Assembly (NCBI GenBank): GCA_036734385.1
Contig: DAIMYQ010000007.1
Coordinates: 1 to 62,514, forward strand
Direction of reading: 5' to 3'
Length of the DNA stretch: 62,514 bases
From: JAAYPI01 sp036734385
GTDB taxonomy: Bacteria > Bacteroidota > Bacteroidia > Bacteroidales > Paludibacteraceae
Below, piece by piece: positions 43,166 to 53,007 of this stretch (position 1 is its first letter; each line of letters starts with the position of its first letter). Under the pieces are notes generated by a model. It had not been told where the DNA came from and ran no database searches. It saw only the letters and a list, made by a program, of their open reading frames with translations. The position numbers were made by a program, and so were the translations under genes.

Positions 43166-43203
43166 GAAAAAAATAAATTTAATAATCTATTATTTTCAGA
43201 ATC

Positions 43204-43239
43204 ATTCAGTTTATTCTACTTTTGTACGATAAACTGAAT
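43204..43239. promoter_or_regulatory. pyrG promoter inside an 11-bp inverted repeat
   Basis: The perfect -7 box TACTTTTG (43217-43224) lies between exact arms ATTCAGTTTAT (43204-43214) and ATAAACTGAAT (43229-43239), with TTTT/TTTC about 19-20 bases upstream as the -33 element. The right arm covers the expected start site. This could be an operator for a dimeric regulator, or a weak terminator of the thioredoxin gene (no T run follows immediately). Confidence 0.65.
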
Positions 43240-43254
43240 TAAATTTTTATTATC

Positions 43255-44856
43255 GTGTCAAAAACAAAATATATTTTCGTAACGGGAGGTGTTGCATCTT
43301 CATTGGGAAAGGGGATTATTTCGTCCTCGTTGGGTAAACTTTTGAAAGCTAGAGGCTTTCGAGTAACAATTCAAAAATTTGACCCTTATATCAATATTGA
43401 TCCCGGAACTCTTAATCCTTATGAACATGGCGAATGTTATGTCACTGTAGACGGTCATGAGGCTGATTTGGATTTGGGTCATTATGAACGCTTTTTGAAC
43501 GTGAGAACTACACGGGCAAACAATATAACTACCGGTAGGATATACCAAAATGTTATTGAGAAAGAACGTCGGGGAGACTATCTTGGAAAGACAGTGCAAG
43601 TTATTCCTCATATTACAGACGAAATTAAGGAAAATATCAAGCAATTAGGTAATACAAAAGAGTTTGATTTCGTCATAACAGAAATAGGAGGCACTGTTGG
43701 TGATATAGAGTCTTTACCATACATAGAAAGTGTTCGTCAACTTAAATGGGAACTAGGAAAGGATTGCTTAAATATCCATCTTACTTATGTGCCATATATT
43801 GCTGCTGCAAAAGAACTTAAAACGAAACCTACACAGCATTCTGTAAAACAATTGCAAGAATTGGGCGTTCAGCCTGATATTCTGGTTTTAAGAACAGAAC
43901 ATCCTATTACTCAAAGTGTCCGTAATAAGGTGGCCTTGTTTTGTAATGTAGAATCTAATGCTGTTATAGAATGCATCGATGCTCCAACTATATACGAAGT
44001 ACCTTTGAGGATGCAAGCAGAAGGATTAGATGAAATTGTTTTGAAGAAGATGGGATATGAATCAGCACCAAAAGCTGATATGGTTGGCTGGAGTGATTTT
44101 TTAACCAAAATGCAAAATGCAAAAGAGATTGTAAAAATAGGTATAGTCGGAAAATACGTAGTGCTTCCGGATGCTTATAAATCCATTATAGAGTCTCTTA
44201 TTTTAGCATCTGCTTATAACGACAGAAAATTAAATTTAGAATTAATAAATTCCGAGAAATTAACCACAGATAATGTTGCCAAAAAACTTTCTTGTTTGGA
44301 TGGAGTTTTAATTGCTCCCGGATTTGGGCAAAGAGGAGTGGAAGGTAAATTTATTGCTTGCAAGTATGCTCGTGAAAACAATATGCCTATATTGGGAATT
44401 TGTTTGGGCATGCAATGTATGATTATAGAAATAGCCCGTAATGTTTTGGGCTACGTCGATGCCAATTCAACAGAATTGGATGAGAATACCAAGGCAAATG
44501 TTATTGATATGATGGAGGAGCAAAAGAAATTGACCACAAAGGGTGGAACAATGCGTTTGGGTGCTTATGATTGCGTTTTAGACGAAAGCTCTTTGGCACA
44601 CCAGATATATGGTAAAAAGCAGATTCAAGAACGTCACAGACATCGTTATGAGTTTAATAATAATTATAAGTCTGAGTTTGAAAAAGCAGGAGTGAAATTT
44701 TCCGGTATTAATCCAAATACAAATTTAGTGGAAATCATTGAAATTCCTTCTCTTAAATGGTATGTCGGTGTCCAATTTCATCCAGAATATAGCAGTACCG
44801 CAGAAACCCCACATCCTTTATTTTTAAATTTTATAAAAGCAACTATAGTCAAGTAA
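43255..44856 (+). CDS. pyrG: CTP synthase
   Basis: Converts UTP to CTP with glutamine-derived ammonia. The 533-aa protein begins with the synthetase domain (YIFVTGGVASSLGKGIISSS near 5; DGHEADLDLGHYERF near 68). It ends with a class I glutamine amidotransferase: nucleophile in LGICLGMQCMIIE near 382 and the His/Glu pair in GVQFHPEYSSTAETPH near 503. The start codon is GTG, supported by relatives (MSKTKYIFVTGG) and by the promoter box 31 bases upstream. yidC follows after 18 bases. Confidence 0.98.
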   Translation: MSKTKYIFVTGGVASSLGKGIISSSLGKLLKARGFRVTIQKFDPYINIDPGTLNPYEHGECYVTVDGHEADLDLGHYERFLNVRTTRANNITTGRIYQNVIEKERRGDYLGKTVQVIPHITDEIKENIKQLGNTKEFDFVITEIGGTVGDIESLPYIESVRQLKWELGKDCLNIHLTYVPYIAAAKELKTKPTQHSVKQLQELGVQPDILVLRTEHPITQSVRNKVALFCNVESNAVIECIDAPTIYEVPLRMQAEGLDEIVLKKMGYESAPKADMVGWSDFLTKMQNAKEIVKIGIVGKYVVLPDAYKSIIESLILASAYNDRKLNLELINSEKLTTDNVAKKLSCLDGVLIAPGFGQRGVEGKFIACKYARENNMPILGICLGMQCMIIEIARNVLGYVDANSTELDENTKANVIDMMEEQKKLTTKGGTMRLGAYDCVLDESSLAHQIYGKKQIQERHRHRYEFNNNYKSEFEKAGVKFSGINPNTNLVEIIEIPSLKWYVGVQFHPEYSSTAETPHPLFLNFIKATIVK

Positions 44857-44874
44857 ATTAGAAACTAAAATTTT

Positions 44875-46746
44875 ATGGATAAAAATACCCTAGTCGGATT
44901 TCTTCTCATTATAGCAATTTTCATTGGATTCTATTGGTATACAAAGCCTACCAGTGATCAAATGGATAAAAGAAAAGCTTATAGTGATTCTATTTATCAG
45001 AGTCAAGTAAAAAATATACAAGAAGGAGCATTAACTCAAGCCAAAGATACAACTGCTACCACCGATACGGTTGCTTCGAAAGTTGCTGATACTTATGGTG
45101 CCTTTGCTTCATTTTCTACTGGTGAAGAAAATTTTGTAGTTTTAGAAAACGAAAAAATTAAAGTAAAATTAACCACAAAGGGTGGTCGTATATATTCGGT
45201 AGAACTAAAAGAATATAAAACGCATGATCAAAAACCACTCATTTTATTTGATGGAAAAGATTCTAAAACTAATTTTACCTTTATAACTGCAAACAATCGT
45301 ATTGTTAATTCTGATGAATTGTATTTTAAGCCCATAAAAGCAAACAAAGGTAATCTTATTATGAGATTAGCCCTTGAAAACGGTAAGTATATAGATTTTG
45401 AATATGTTTTACCGGATAATGATTATATGGTTCATTTTGATATTCAAACGAAGGGTATGGAAGATATTCTTTCTAAAAGTTCGAATGTTTTGGACATGGA
45501 ATGGAATGTTAATTTGAAACAACAAGAAAAAGGAAAAAAATTTGAAAATAGATATGCAGGGTTGTATTATAAATTTGTGGAAGATGACGCTATAGAAGAA
45601 TTAAAAAAAGATGGTGACGATACAAAAGATATTGCGAATCGCTTGCAATGGATTGCTTGTAAAGATCAGTTTTTTTCATCTATACTAATTGCTGACGACT
45701 ATTTTTATTCTGCTACTTTAAAATCCAAGATGGGTCAAGAAGGTTCTTCCTACTTAAAAGATTGTCATTCAACAATGAGTGTTAATTTTGATCCTAAAGG
45801 AGAAATAAAAACAGGTTTTAGATATTATTTTGGAGCAAATAAATATAAAATTTTCAAGCTCTATGATAAGGGAATAAAAGATAAGGATAAACTTCACCTT
45901 GATAAATTAATTCCTTTAGGTTGGGGAATCTTTGGGTGGGTAAATAAAATTTTAGTTATTCCCGTATTTAATTTTCTTGAGAAATTCATCTCAAACTATG
46001 GCATCGTTATATTGTTGATGACAATATTTATCAAATTAATACTTCTTCCGTTGACGTTTAAATCATACATGTCAACTGCAAAAATGAAAGTGTTACGCCC
46101 TCAAATAGATGAAATTAATGCCAAAATTCCTGCAGAAAAAGCCATGGAAAGACAACAGGCCACAATGAATCTGTATAAAAAAGTAGGAGTGAGTCCAATG
46201 GGGGGATGTTTGCCAATGCTATTGCAAATGCCTATTTTATTTGCAATGTTTACATTTTTTCCGGCATCTATTGAACTTCGTCAGCAAAGTTTTCTTTGGG
46301 CCAAAGACCTTTCGACTTTTGATGCTATTATCAGTTGGGATAGGTATATTCCCATTATCTCTACTTATTATGGTAATCATGTAAGTCTATTCTGCTTGTT
46401 AATGACTGTCACAAACATCATTTATACAAAAATAAATAGTGATGCTACTGCTGGCTCTTCACAACAAATGCCTGGAATGAAAGTTGTTATGTATTTAATG
46501 CCCCTTATGTTTTTAGTTTTCTTTAATGAATATTCTTCTGGATTAAGCTATTACTACTTCATTTCAACTTTATTTACTATTTTCCAAACATATCTGTTCA
46601 GAGCTTTTGTAAATGAAAAAAAGTTGCTACTGCAACTCAATGAAAATAAAAAGAAACCATTGAAAAAATCTAAATTTGCTGATAAACTTGAAAAAATGCA
46701 GAAGCAGCAATTAGAAATGCAAAAACAGCAACGCAATAGAAAGTAA
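44875..46746 (+). CDS. yidC: Membrane protein insertase YidC
   Basis: Inserts and folds inner-membrane proteins, alone or with SecYEG. The 623-aa protein has an N-terminal membrane anchor (about 5-20), a large periplasmic P1 beta-sandwich (about 75-345) and a C-terminal five-helix core (about 355-590) that includes KLILLPLTFKSYMSTAKMK and the helix hairpin with GGCLPMLLQMPILFAMFTFF. The tail is rich in Lys and Gln (KMQKQQLEMQKQQRNRK), suitable for ribosome binding. Probably translated from the pyrG transcript. Confidence 0.97.
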   Translation: MDKNTLVGFLLIIAIFIGFYWYTKPTSDQMDKRKAYSDSIYQSQVKNIQEGALTQAKDTTATTDTVASKVADTYGAFASFSTGEENFVVLENEKIKVKLTTKGGRIYSVELKEYKTHDQKPLILFDGKDSKTNFTFITANNRIVNSDELYFKPIKANKGNLIMRLALENGKYIDFEYVLPDNDYMVHFDIQTKGMEDILSKSSNVLDMEWNVNLKQQEKGKKFENRYAGLYYKFVEDDAIEELKKDGDDTKDIANRLQWIACKDQFFSSILIADDYFYSATLKSKMGQEGSSYLKDCHSTMSVNFDPKGEIKTGFRYYFGANKYKIFKLYDKGIKDKDKLHLDKLIPLGWGIFGWVNKILVIPVFNFLEKFISNYGIVILLMTIFIKLILLPLTFKSYMSTAKMKVLRPQIDEINAKIPAEKAMERQQATMNLYKKVGVSPMGGCLPMLLQMPILFAMFTFFPASIELRQQSFLWAKDLSTFDAIISWDRYIPIISTYYGNHVSLFCLLMTVTNIIYTKINSDATAGSSQQMPGMKVVMYLMPLMFLVFFNEYSSGLSYYYFISTLFTIFQTYLFRAFVNEKKLLLQLNENKKKPLKKSKFADKLEKMQKQQLEMQKQQRNRK

Positions 46747-46750
46747 AACT

Positions 46751-46782
46751 AAAAAGGGTGTTCAAAATCGGACATCCTTTTT
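46751..46782 (+). terminator. Terminator after yidC
   Basis: A 12-bp stem with two G-U pairs (46751-46762 with 46771-46782), starting with an A run and ending in five T; 5 bases after the stop codon. Confidence 0.8.
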
Positions 46783-46875
46783 AATTACAGTGGGTCGTTT
46801 GTCTGTCAAAATGACTGAAAAACATTTTTGGCAAAATATTTGCAGTTGGAAAATGAAAAACAAAAATAACTAGAA

Positions 46876-47403
46876 ATGAAGAAAGATAAAAACGTAGAGG
46901 AAAAAGAAGAAGTCATGCCAGAAGAAACAATCGTTAATGATGGGTGTACTGAAAAAGATGTTGAGATAGAAAAATTAAAAGATGAGTTGGAGAAATTAAA
47001 TGACTCTCATTTACGATTAATGGCAGACTTTGATAATTACAAGAAAAAAACTTTACGCGAAAAAAGCGATTTATTAAAATATGGTGGGGAGACTGTTTTG
47101 ACTAATTTACTTCCGGTGGTAGATGATTTTGAAAGAGCTTTAGATAATATCAAGGAGGAAGATTCACACACAAAGGAAGGAATCTTATTGATTCACAGTA
47201 AGTTCATGGCTTTCTTGTCTCAGAATGGTGTCAAGGCAATTGATGTTGAAAATCAACCTTTTGATACTGATTTTCATGAAGCTGTAACTACTTTTCCATC
47301 ACAAGATGATGCATTGAAAGGGAAAATCATTGACTGTGTCCAAAAAGGCTATACTTTCCATGATAAAGTAATACGATTTGCAAAAGTGGTAGTAGCAGAG
47401 TAA
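46876..47403 (+). CDS. grpE: Nucleotide exchange factor GrpE
   Basis: Releases ADP from DnaK. The 175-aa protein has an acidic N-terminus, a long dimerising coiled coil (about 28-75, EIEKLKDELEKLNDSHLRLM), then FDNYKKKTLREKSDL and the beta-domain ending GYTFHDKVIRFAKVVVAE. It is followed by dnaJ after 14 bases. dnaK is not in this window. No CIRCE-like inverted repeat was seen upstream; an imperfect -7 box AATATTTG lies near 46836. Confidence 0.96.
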   Translation: MKKDKNVEEKEEVMPEETIVNDGCTEKDVEIEKLKDELEKLNDSHLRLMADFDNYKKKTLREKSDLLKYGGETVLTNLLPVVDDFERALDNIKEEDSHTKEGILLIHSKFMAFLSQNGVKAIDVENQPFDTDFHEAVTTFPSQDDALKGKIIDCVQKGYTFHDKVIRFAKVVVAE

Positions 47404-47417
47404 AAAATAAATATATT

Positions 47418-48539
47418 ATGTCTGAAAAAAGAGATTATTACGAAGTTCTTGGGGTAAATAAAAATGCTACCGATGAAGAAATAAAAAAAGCTTATAGAAA
47501 AAAGGCTATTGAATTTCACCCCGATAAGAACCCTGGAAATAAGGAAGCGGAAGAAAAATTTAAAGAGGCAGCGGAAGCATATGATGTGTTAGGTAATCCT
47601 CAAAAAAAGCAGCGTTATGACCAATTTGGACATGCCGGAGTAGGCGGTGCAGCTTCTTCTGGAGGTACAAATTTTGGTGGTGGTATGTCCATGGATGATA
47701 TTTTTGAACATTTTGGAGATATATTTGGCGGACATTTTGGCTTTGGTGGTGGGGGAAGGCAAAGAAGGGTAAATAAGGGAACCAATCTTCGTGTCAAGGT
47801 AAAATTAACTTTAAAAGAAATTTCTACTGGCGTAGAGAAAAAAATCAAGGTAAAAAAATATGTTGTTTGTTCTTCTTGTAACGGATCTGGGGCAGCTGAT
47901 AGCAATTCTGTTACGACTTGTCCAACTTGTAAGGGAACTGGAACTGTAATGCGTTTGGTAAATTCCATGTTTGGTCAAATGCAAACAAGTACCACTTGTC
48001 CAAATTGTAATGGAGAGGGTAAAATAATTACAAAAAAGTGCTCTAAATGTGGAGGAGAAGGTGTTGAGGTAGCTGAGGAAGTCATAAGTGTTAATATACC
48101 TGCCGGAGTACAAGAAGGTATGCAATTGTCATTAAACGGAAAAGGAAATGCTGCTCGTAGAGGCGGTATTAATGGTGACTTATTGGTTTTAATAGAAGAA
48201 GAAAAACATCCTGAACTTATTAGGGATGATAATGATTTAATATACAATCTGATGTTATCTTTGCCAACTGCCATATTAGGAGGTTCGGTGGAGATACCTA
48301 CCATTGATGGAAAAGCTAAAATAAAGATAGAGAGTGGAACGCAATCTGGTAAAATTTTGCGACTAAAGGGTAAAGGGTTACCAAGTGTAAATTCTTATGG
48401 AACCGGTGATTTATTAGTAAATATAGGAGTCTATATTCCCGAAAATTTAACAAAGGATGAAAAGAAAATCTTTGAAAATTTCGAAAAATCGAGTTCTTTC
48501 ATACCATCTAAATCAGCCAAAAATAATTATTTTAAGTAA
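47418..48539 (+). CDS. dnaJ: Chaperone protein DnaJ
   Basis: Hsp40 co-chaperone that delivers clients to DnaK. The 373-aa protein has the J domain (about 5-70, HPD in FHPDKNPG), a Gly/Phe region (about 75-115), and four zinc-binding repeats: CSSCNGSG, CPTCKGTG, CPNCNGEG and CSKCGGEG (about 153-220). A C-terminal substrate-binding domain follows. It is thus a full type I DnaJ. It forms an operon with grpE upstream and mnmA 12 bases downstream. Confidence 0.98.
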   Translation: MSEKRDYYEVLGVNKNATDEEIKKAYRKKAIEFHPDKNPGNKEAEEKFKEAAEAYDVLGNPQKKQRYDQFGHAGVGGAASSGGTNFGGGMSMDDIFEHFGDIFGGHFGFGGGGRQRRVNKGTNLRVKVKLTLKEISTGVEKKIKVKKYVVCSSCNGSGAADSNSVTTCPTCKGTGTVMRLVNSMFGQMQTSTTCPNCNGEGKIITKKCSKCGGEGVEVAEEVISVNIPAGVQEGMQLSLNGKGNAARRGGINGDLLVLIEEEKHPELIRDDNDLIYNLMLSLPTAILGGSVEIPTIDGKAKIKIESGTQSGKILRLKGKGLPSVNSYGTGDLLVNIGVYIPENLTKDEKKIFENFEKSSSFIPSKSAKNNYFK

Positions 48540-48551
48540 AAGTAAATAAGA

Positions 48552-49643
48552 ATGAATATAGCCGCCTTAGTTTCAGGAGGAGTAGATAGTTCGGTTGTCG
48601 TATATCGATTAAAAGAGATGGGGTACAATCCGACTATTTTTTATATCCGTATTGGAATGGAGGATGAAAATGGCTATATGGGTTGTTCTGCGGAGGAAGA
48701 TATTGAATTAACGTCTTTCATAGCCAAAAAATATGGTTTGAAGATGGAAATAGTGTCTCTTCAAACTGAATATTGGGAACAGGTAGTAGACTATACACTT
48801 AGAACAGTTAAAATGGGTCTAACACCCAATCCGGACATAATGTGTAATAAACTCATTAAATTTGGTAGTTTTAACCAAAAATATGGCAAAGATTTTGATA
48901 AAATTGCAACTGGTCATTATGCCAATACAACAATCATTGATGGAAAATATTATTTGGCAACAGCAGTTGATAAGCGCAAAGATCAAACATATTTTTTGTC
49001 CCGAATTAATTATGGACAGCTCTCCAAACTGATGTTTCCTATAGGAGATTTGCCAAAATACAAGGTTCGCGAATTGGCTTTTCAAGAGGGTTTACCGAGT
49101 GCAGCAAGAAAAGATAGTCAAGGCATTTGTTTTTTAGGAAAAGTGAATTACAATGACTTTATCAAAAAATATATTGGAACAAAAATAGGAAAGATAGTCG
49201 AGTTAGAAACTGGTAAAATACTAGGGCAGCATAACGGATTATGGTTTCATACTATTGGGCAACGGAAAGGATTAGGACTAAGTGGTGGACCTTGGTACGT
49301 GGTTGCTAAAAATATTGAAGAAAACATTGTATATGTTTCTAATGGATATGACCCTGCTACTCAATATGGAACTTCTATTCCATTGGATGACTTTTTGTTT
49401 ATTACAAAAGATACTTGGGGTTGCTTTGAGGGGAAGCAACGTATTGCGTTCAAAATCAGGCATACTCCCGAATTTACTTTTGGTTCCATTGAAATTAAAA
49501 ATGGAAAATATTATATTGATTCTGAGGAAAAAATACAAGGTATTGCTCCAGGACAGTTTTGTGCTGTTTATGACGAGAGTTGTGCTGTCTGTCTAGGCAG
49601 TGGAGTTATTGCTGAATACATACTGCCAGATTTTCTTTTTTAG
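48552..49643 (+). CDS. mnmA: tRNA-specific 2-thiouridylase MnmA
   Basis: Puts sulfur on C2 of the wobble uridine in tRNA-Lys, Glu and Gln. The 363-aa protein has the PP-loop SGGVDSSVVVYRL near 8, the first catalytic cysteine in TPNPDIMCNKLIKFG near 100, GHYA, KDQTYFLSR, the second catalytic cysteine in DSQGICFLG near 190, and a C-terminal beta-barrel. The spacer between loop and core (GMEDENGYMGCSAEEDIE) is shorter than in proteobacterial enzymes. Last gene of the grpE-dnaJ-mnmA run. Confidence 0.94.
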   Translation: MNIAALVSGGVDSSVVVYRLKEMGYNPTIFYIRIGMEDENGYMGCSAEEDIELTSFIAKKYGLKMEIVSLQTEYWEQVVDYTLRTVKMGLTPNPDIMCNKLIKFGSFNQKYGKDFDKIATGHYANTTIIDGKYYLATAVDKRKDQTYFLSRINYGQLSKLMFPIGDLPKYKVRELAFQEGLPSAARKDSQGICFLGKVNYNDFIKKYIGTKIGKIVELETGKILGQHNGLWFHTIGQRKGLGLSGGPWYVVAKNIEENIVYVSNGYDPATQYGTSIPLDDFLFITKDTWGCFEGKQRIAFKIRHTPEFTFGSIEIKNGKYYIDSEEKIQGIAPGQFCAVYDESCAVCLGSGVIAEYILPDFLF

Positions 49644-49670
49644 GTTCAGTAAAACGTACTTTCTAATGAA

Positions 49671-49724
49671 AAATGTCGAGTTCACGAAGATGCCATACTG
49701 CATCTCTAGACTCGACATTTTTTT
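49671..49724. terminator. Terminator between mnmA and tRNA-Arg
   Basis: A 10-bp perfect outer stem (49671-49680 with 49711-49720) plus an inner stem AGATGC/GCATCT. It is followed by a T run in the plus direction and preceded by A-rich sequence for the minus direction, so it can end both mnmA and the convergent tRNA-Arg transcript. Confidence 0.8.
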
Positions 49725-49725
49725 G

Positions 49726-49799
<74 letters not shown>

Positions 49800-49812
49800 A
49801 TTTTCGCGGAGA

Positions 49813-49842
49813 CAAAGGTAATGATTTTTTTCTTATCGCAAG
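49813..49842 (-). promoter_or_regulatory. Promoter of tRNA-Arg
   Basis: Minus strand: perfect -7 box TACCTTTG (49813-49820), with CTTG (49839-49842) 18 bases upstream. The start is about 8 bases before the mature tRNA 5' end. The same box precedes the tRNA-Asn pair. Confidence 0.65.
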
Positions 49843-49861
49843 AGCTTTTCTTTGAAATTTA

Positions 49862-52168
49862 TTAGAAGGGATAACCTACAGCAAAGTGGAGGGCTGTGTC
49901 GTCATTTATGTTCCATGTGTTATTAAATCGCCAAGCATTCGAACCTGTTTTTGATGGATCATAAGCTTTTATACCCCAATCTAAACGCAAAATAAAATAA
50001 GAAAAATCAAATCTTAATCCCATCCCATAACCTAATGCTATTTGTTTGTAAGCAGTATCAAATTGAAAATTTCCACCTTTTTGATCTCCGTAGGGTAACA
50101 AAGTCCAGACATTGCCTCCATCTGCAAATACACCTAGTTCCATCACCCAAAATAATTTTGCTCGATATTCTATATTTAAGTCTAATTTCATATCTCCTGA
50201 TTGGCTCATATAATCAACAACCCCATTATTATTATATGATCCTGGTCCTAAGGTACGTACAGACCATCCTCTTACACTATTAGCACCACCTCCGTAGTAA
50301 CGTTTTTCAAAAGGTAAAATATCCGAATTTCCATAAGGGGCTCCAATTCCGATTGCTACATGATAGACTATTCTATTACTTTCATCTATAAAATAGTTAA
50401 AAGAATATTCGCCATCCATTTTTACATATTGTGAGAACTTTATTTTTCCTAACATATAGGCTCCATCTTGTTTTGGAGTTTCTAAGAGGCTGCAAATTCC
50501 ATAAAGAGAATTGCCCGCTGTTTCAATCCCCGCTCTAAGAGAATATCCGCTCTCTTTTCTCTGAACGGTTTGGTTAGAGTAGGAAAAATAATAACTTGTT
50601 TTTAAAATTAGGTGGTCTTCATAGCTATACTGCAAAAGAGAAGAACTATTTAAATATTTTTCTTTAAATTCTGAGGAAATAGAACCGGGAGGCAAATAAA
50701 CATAACTAAAATCTAATAAATCTACACTATGTCTAACGTTTTTATTGAAATTTGGTTTCCAACGGTATTTGATGCCAAAGCCGGCAATCGTTCTCGAATA
50801 GTCAGGACGAATTTGATAGCTGTAATTGACATTAAATTCTGTTGTAGCATTTATTTCTCTTAGTGTCTCCATGTTTAAAAAGGGAAATATAAAATGAGGA
50901 AACTGCAATCCTGTTTCGCCACTTATTTCCCATGAGCTGTATGTCAATATATTACCAATACTACCAATAGCCTCATTAGAAGCTTTTAATTTTGATGTGA
51001 AATTTTCCGCTCCTTTGAAAACGTTTCGGTGTGTGTATCCAAATTTTCCTGCTACACCAAAGTCTCCATCAGAATTAGTTCCTTCCAACTCAAGGCTAAA
51101 AGATTGATTTTTATTTGGGGTAATAAGAATAATACATTCCAGTTTTTTTATACTATCATTTTCGTTTTTAACCTCTACAAAGTCTATTCGTAAAAATTTG
51201 GCAACATGCATAGCATTGATGTTACTATATGTTTTTTCTGCATCTTTTTCTGAATAATAATTGTTTGCCGAAATATATGTTTTACTATCTAGAATAGAAG
51301 GATTTACAAAAAGATTATTGTATATAAAAAGTTTATCTTTGTATGTAATTGTATCCATCTTTGCAACATTTCCATTTGAAATATCTAATACATCATTTAT
51401 GAGTAAATATTTCACACTTTGTATTTTATACCTTTCGTGGGAAACTCGTAGAACGGTATTTTTGGGTCCCGTCTTTTGCATTTTTCTTATATAAATAGTC
51501 AAATCAATTTGATGATTTAATTTGCTACTATCAGCAAGATAGGTAACATACTCTTTATTAAAAAGAAAATAACCATGATTACGCAAATTTTCTGCTATAC
51601 GTATGCGTTCTCTCTCTAATTGATCAATATCAAATAAATTATTCTTCTTGATAATAGCATTTGTAGTATCTGCGAATAGTAAACCTCTTATGGTGTCATT
51701 ATCTATTCTATAAGAGATGTTTCCTATTTTATAAGGTTCATTACTAATAATTTCATATTGAACTCTTGCCTTTTTCTTTTTGAATGTTACAGACGATTTT
51801 ATTTCAGCATTTTCATAGCCTTTGTTCGTCATATATTTTTTGAACTCCTTTTCAGAAAGAGTTACCAATGTAGAATCATAAATAACAGGAGGATTGCCTA
51901 TATTCTTTAGAAATCTATTAATCCACAAAGTAGTATCTTTTCCGGATAAATTGTAAAGACCTAAGTTGAAATTAATAGCCTCGAACATTTTGGTGTTTGG
52001 TGTTTGTCTAAGATATCCAATCAAATCAACCTCCTTAACATTTTTCAAATCGGATTTAATATGAACCTGGTCCAACAAATATTTGTTATTTGGTACATAC
52101 TTCGTTGAATTACAAGCAGTAAGCAATGTAATTACGAGAAAAGATATATTGAATAATTTTGATCTCAT
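49862..52168 (-). CDS. Lipid-anchored Omp85-family outer-membrane assembly protein (TamL-like)
   Basis: A 768-aa Omp85 protein with a lipoprotein signal (FLVITLLTAC, Cys19), as in the Bacteroidetes TamL variant of TamA. POTRA-type modules occupy about 30-330 (for example NEPYKIGNISYRIDNDTIRG). The C-terminal 16-strand barrel starts near 340 and carries the family loop RYYGGGANSVRGWSVRTLG near 640. It ends in HFAVGYPF with the terminal Phe signal for BAM. A TamB partner is not in this window. A perfect -7 box TAAATTTG precedes it. Confidence 0.88.
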   Translation of the reverse strand: MRSKLFNISFLVITLLTACNSTKYVPNNKYLLDQVHIKSDLKNVKEVDLIGYLRQTPNTKMFEAINFNLGLYNLSGKDTTLWINRFLKNIGNPPVIYDSTLVTLSEKEFKKYMTNKGYENAEIKSSVTFKKKKARVQYEIISNEPYKIGNISYRIDNDTIRGLLFADTTNAIIKKNNLFDIDQLERERIRIAENLRNHGYFLFNKEYVTYLADSSKLNHQIDLTIYIRKMQKTGPKNTVLRVSHERYKIQSVKYLLINDVLDISNGNVAKMDTITYKDKLFIYNNLFVNPSILDSKTYISANNYYSEKDAEKTYSNINAMHVAKFLRIDFVEVKNENDSIKKLECIILITPNKNQSFSLELEGTNSDGDFGVAGKFGYTHRNVFKGAENFTSKLKASNEAIGSIGNILTYSSWEISGETGLQFPHFIFPFLNMETLREINATTEFNVNYSYQIRPDYSRTIAGFGIKYRWKPNFNKNVRHSVDLLDFSYVYLPPGSISSEFKEKYLNSSSLLQYSYEDHLILKTSYYFSYSNQTVQRKESGYSLRAGIETAGNSLYGICSLLETPKQDGAYMLGKIKFSQYVKMDGEYSFNYFIDESNRIVYHVAIGIGAPYGNSDILPFEKRYYGGGANSVRGWSVRTLGPGSYNNNGVVDYMSQSGDMKLDLNIEYRAKLFWVMELGVFADGGNVWTLLPYGDQKGGNFQFDTAYKQIALGYGMGLRFDFSYFILRLDWGIKAYDPSKTGSNAWRFNNTWNINDDTALHFAVGYPF

Positions 52169-52184
52169 TTACCGAAAATTGTAC

Positions 52185-52192
52185 AAATTTAG
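52185..52192 (-). promoter_or_regulatory. Promoter -7 box of the TamL-like gene
   Basis: Perfect TAAATTTG on the minus strand, 16 bases before the ATG, with ATTG 19 bases upstream as a fair -33 element. Leader only about 12 bases. Confidence 0.55.
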
Positions 52193-52266
52193 CATAAATA
52201 AGCCTTAATAGCAATTTCTTTCGTAAATTCGCAAAAGAAAAAATATGCAATCATAAATTTCATAAT

Positions 52267-53007
52267 ATGCTGACCAAAAATAAGATAAAACTTATAAATT
52301 CTCTATCCGTAAAGAAAAATCGATTGAATTATGGTTTGTTCGTTGCAGAGGGCAAAAAAACTATTGAGGATTTACTTGATAACTTTTTATGTGAAATGCT
52401 TTTTTATATTTCTAATGTAGAAAATAAATATTATGCTGATTGTCAAGAAGAAATAACAAAGAGTGAACTAAATAAAATTAGTTTTTTAGAACATCCTCAA
52501 GAAATGTTGGCGATTTTCAAGATGCCTGTACATTCTTTTAATGTAGAAAATTTATTAGGTAAATTAACCCTTGTTCTAGATAATATACAAGATCCTGGAA
52601 ATCTTGGCACAATTATTCGGATAGCTGATTGGTTCGGAATTGAAAATATTATTTGCTCTATTGGAACCGCAGATGCTTATAGTCCAAAAACGGTACAAGC
52701 TACCATGGGTGCAATAGGTAGGGTAAAAATATTTTATCATAATTTATCTGATTTTTTTGAAATTCTTGATAACCGTTTACCAATATATGGTAGTATGCTG
52801 GATGGAGAAGATATTTACTCCCAATGCCTTTCAAATGAGGGAATTATAGTTATGGGAAATGAGGGTAATGGAATAAGTAAAGAAGTTGAACAATGGATAA
52901 AACGAAGAATATTTATTCCGAATTATCCTACTGGCAGGAAAACTTCCGATTCGTTAAATGTAGCAGTTGCGACTGCCATTGTATGCTCTGAATTTAGAAG
53001 AAGATAG
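52267..53007 (+). CDS. SpoU/TrmH-family RNA 2'-O-methyltransferase
   Basis: A 246-aa SPOUT methyltransferase that methylates ribose in rRNA or tRNA. An N-terminal substrate-binding domain (about 1-90) precedes the three SpoU motifs: LDNIQDPGNLGTIIRIADWF near 105 (motif 1), VMGNEGNGISKEV near 198 (motif 2) and IPNYPTGRKTSDSLNVAVAT near 218 (motif 3). The deep-knot residues are intact. The target base is unknown. Its last 14 bases overlap the convergent small ORF. Confidence 0.92.
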   Translation: MLTKNKIKLINSLSVKKNRLNYGLFVAEGKKTIEDLLDNFLCEMLFYISNVENKYYADCQEEITKSELNKISFLEHPQEMLAIFKMPVHSFNVENLLGKLTLVLDNIQDPGNLGTIIRIADWFGIENIICSIGTADAYSPKTVQATMGAIGRVKIFYHNLSDFFEILDNRLPIYGSMLDGEDIYSQCLSNEGIIVMGNEGNGISKEVEQWIKRRIFIPNYPTGRKTSDSLNVAVATAIVCSEFRRR

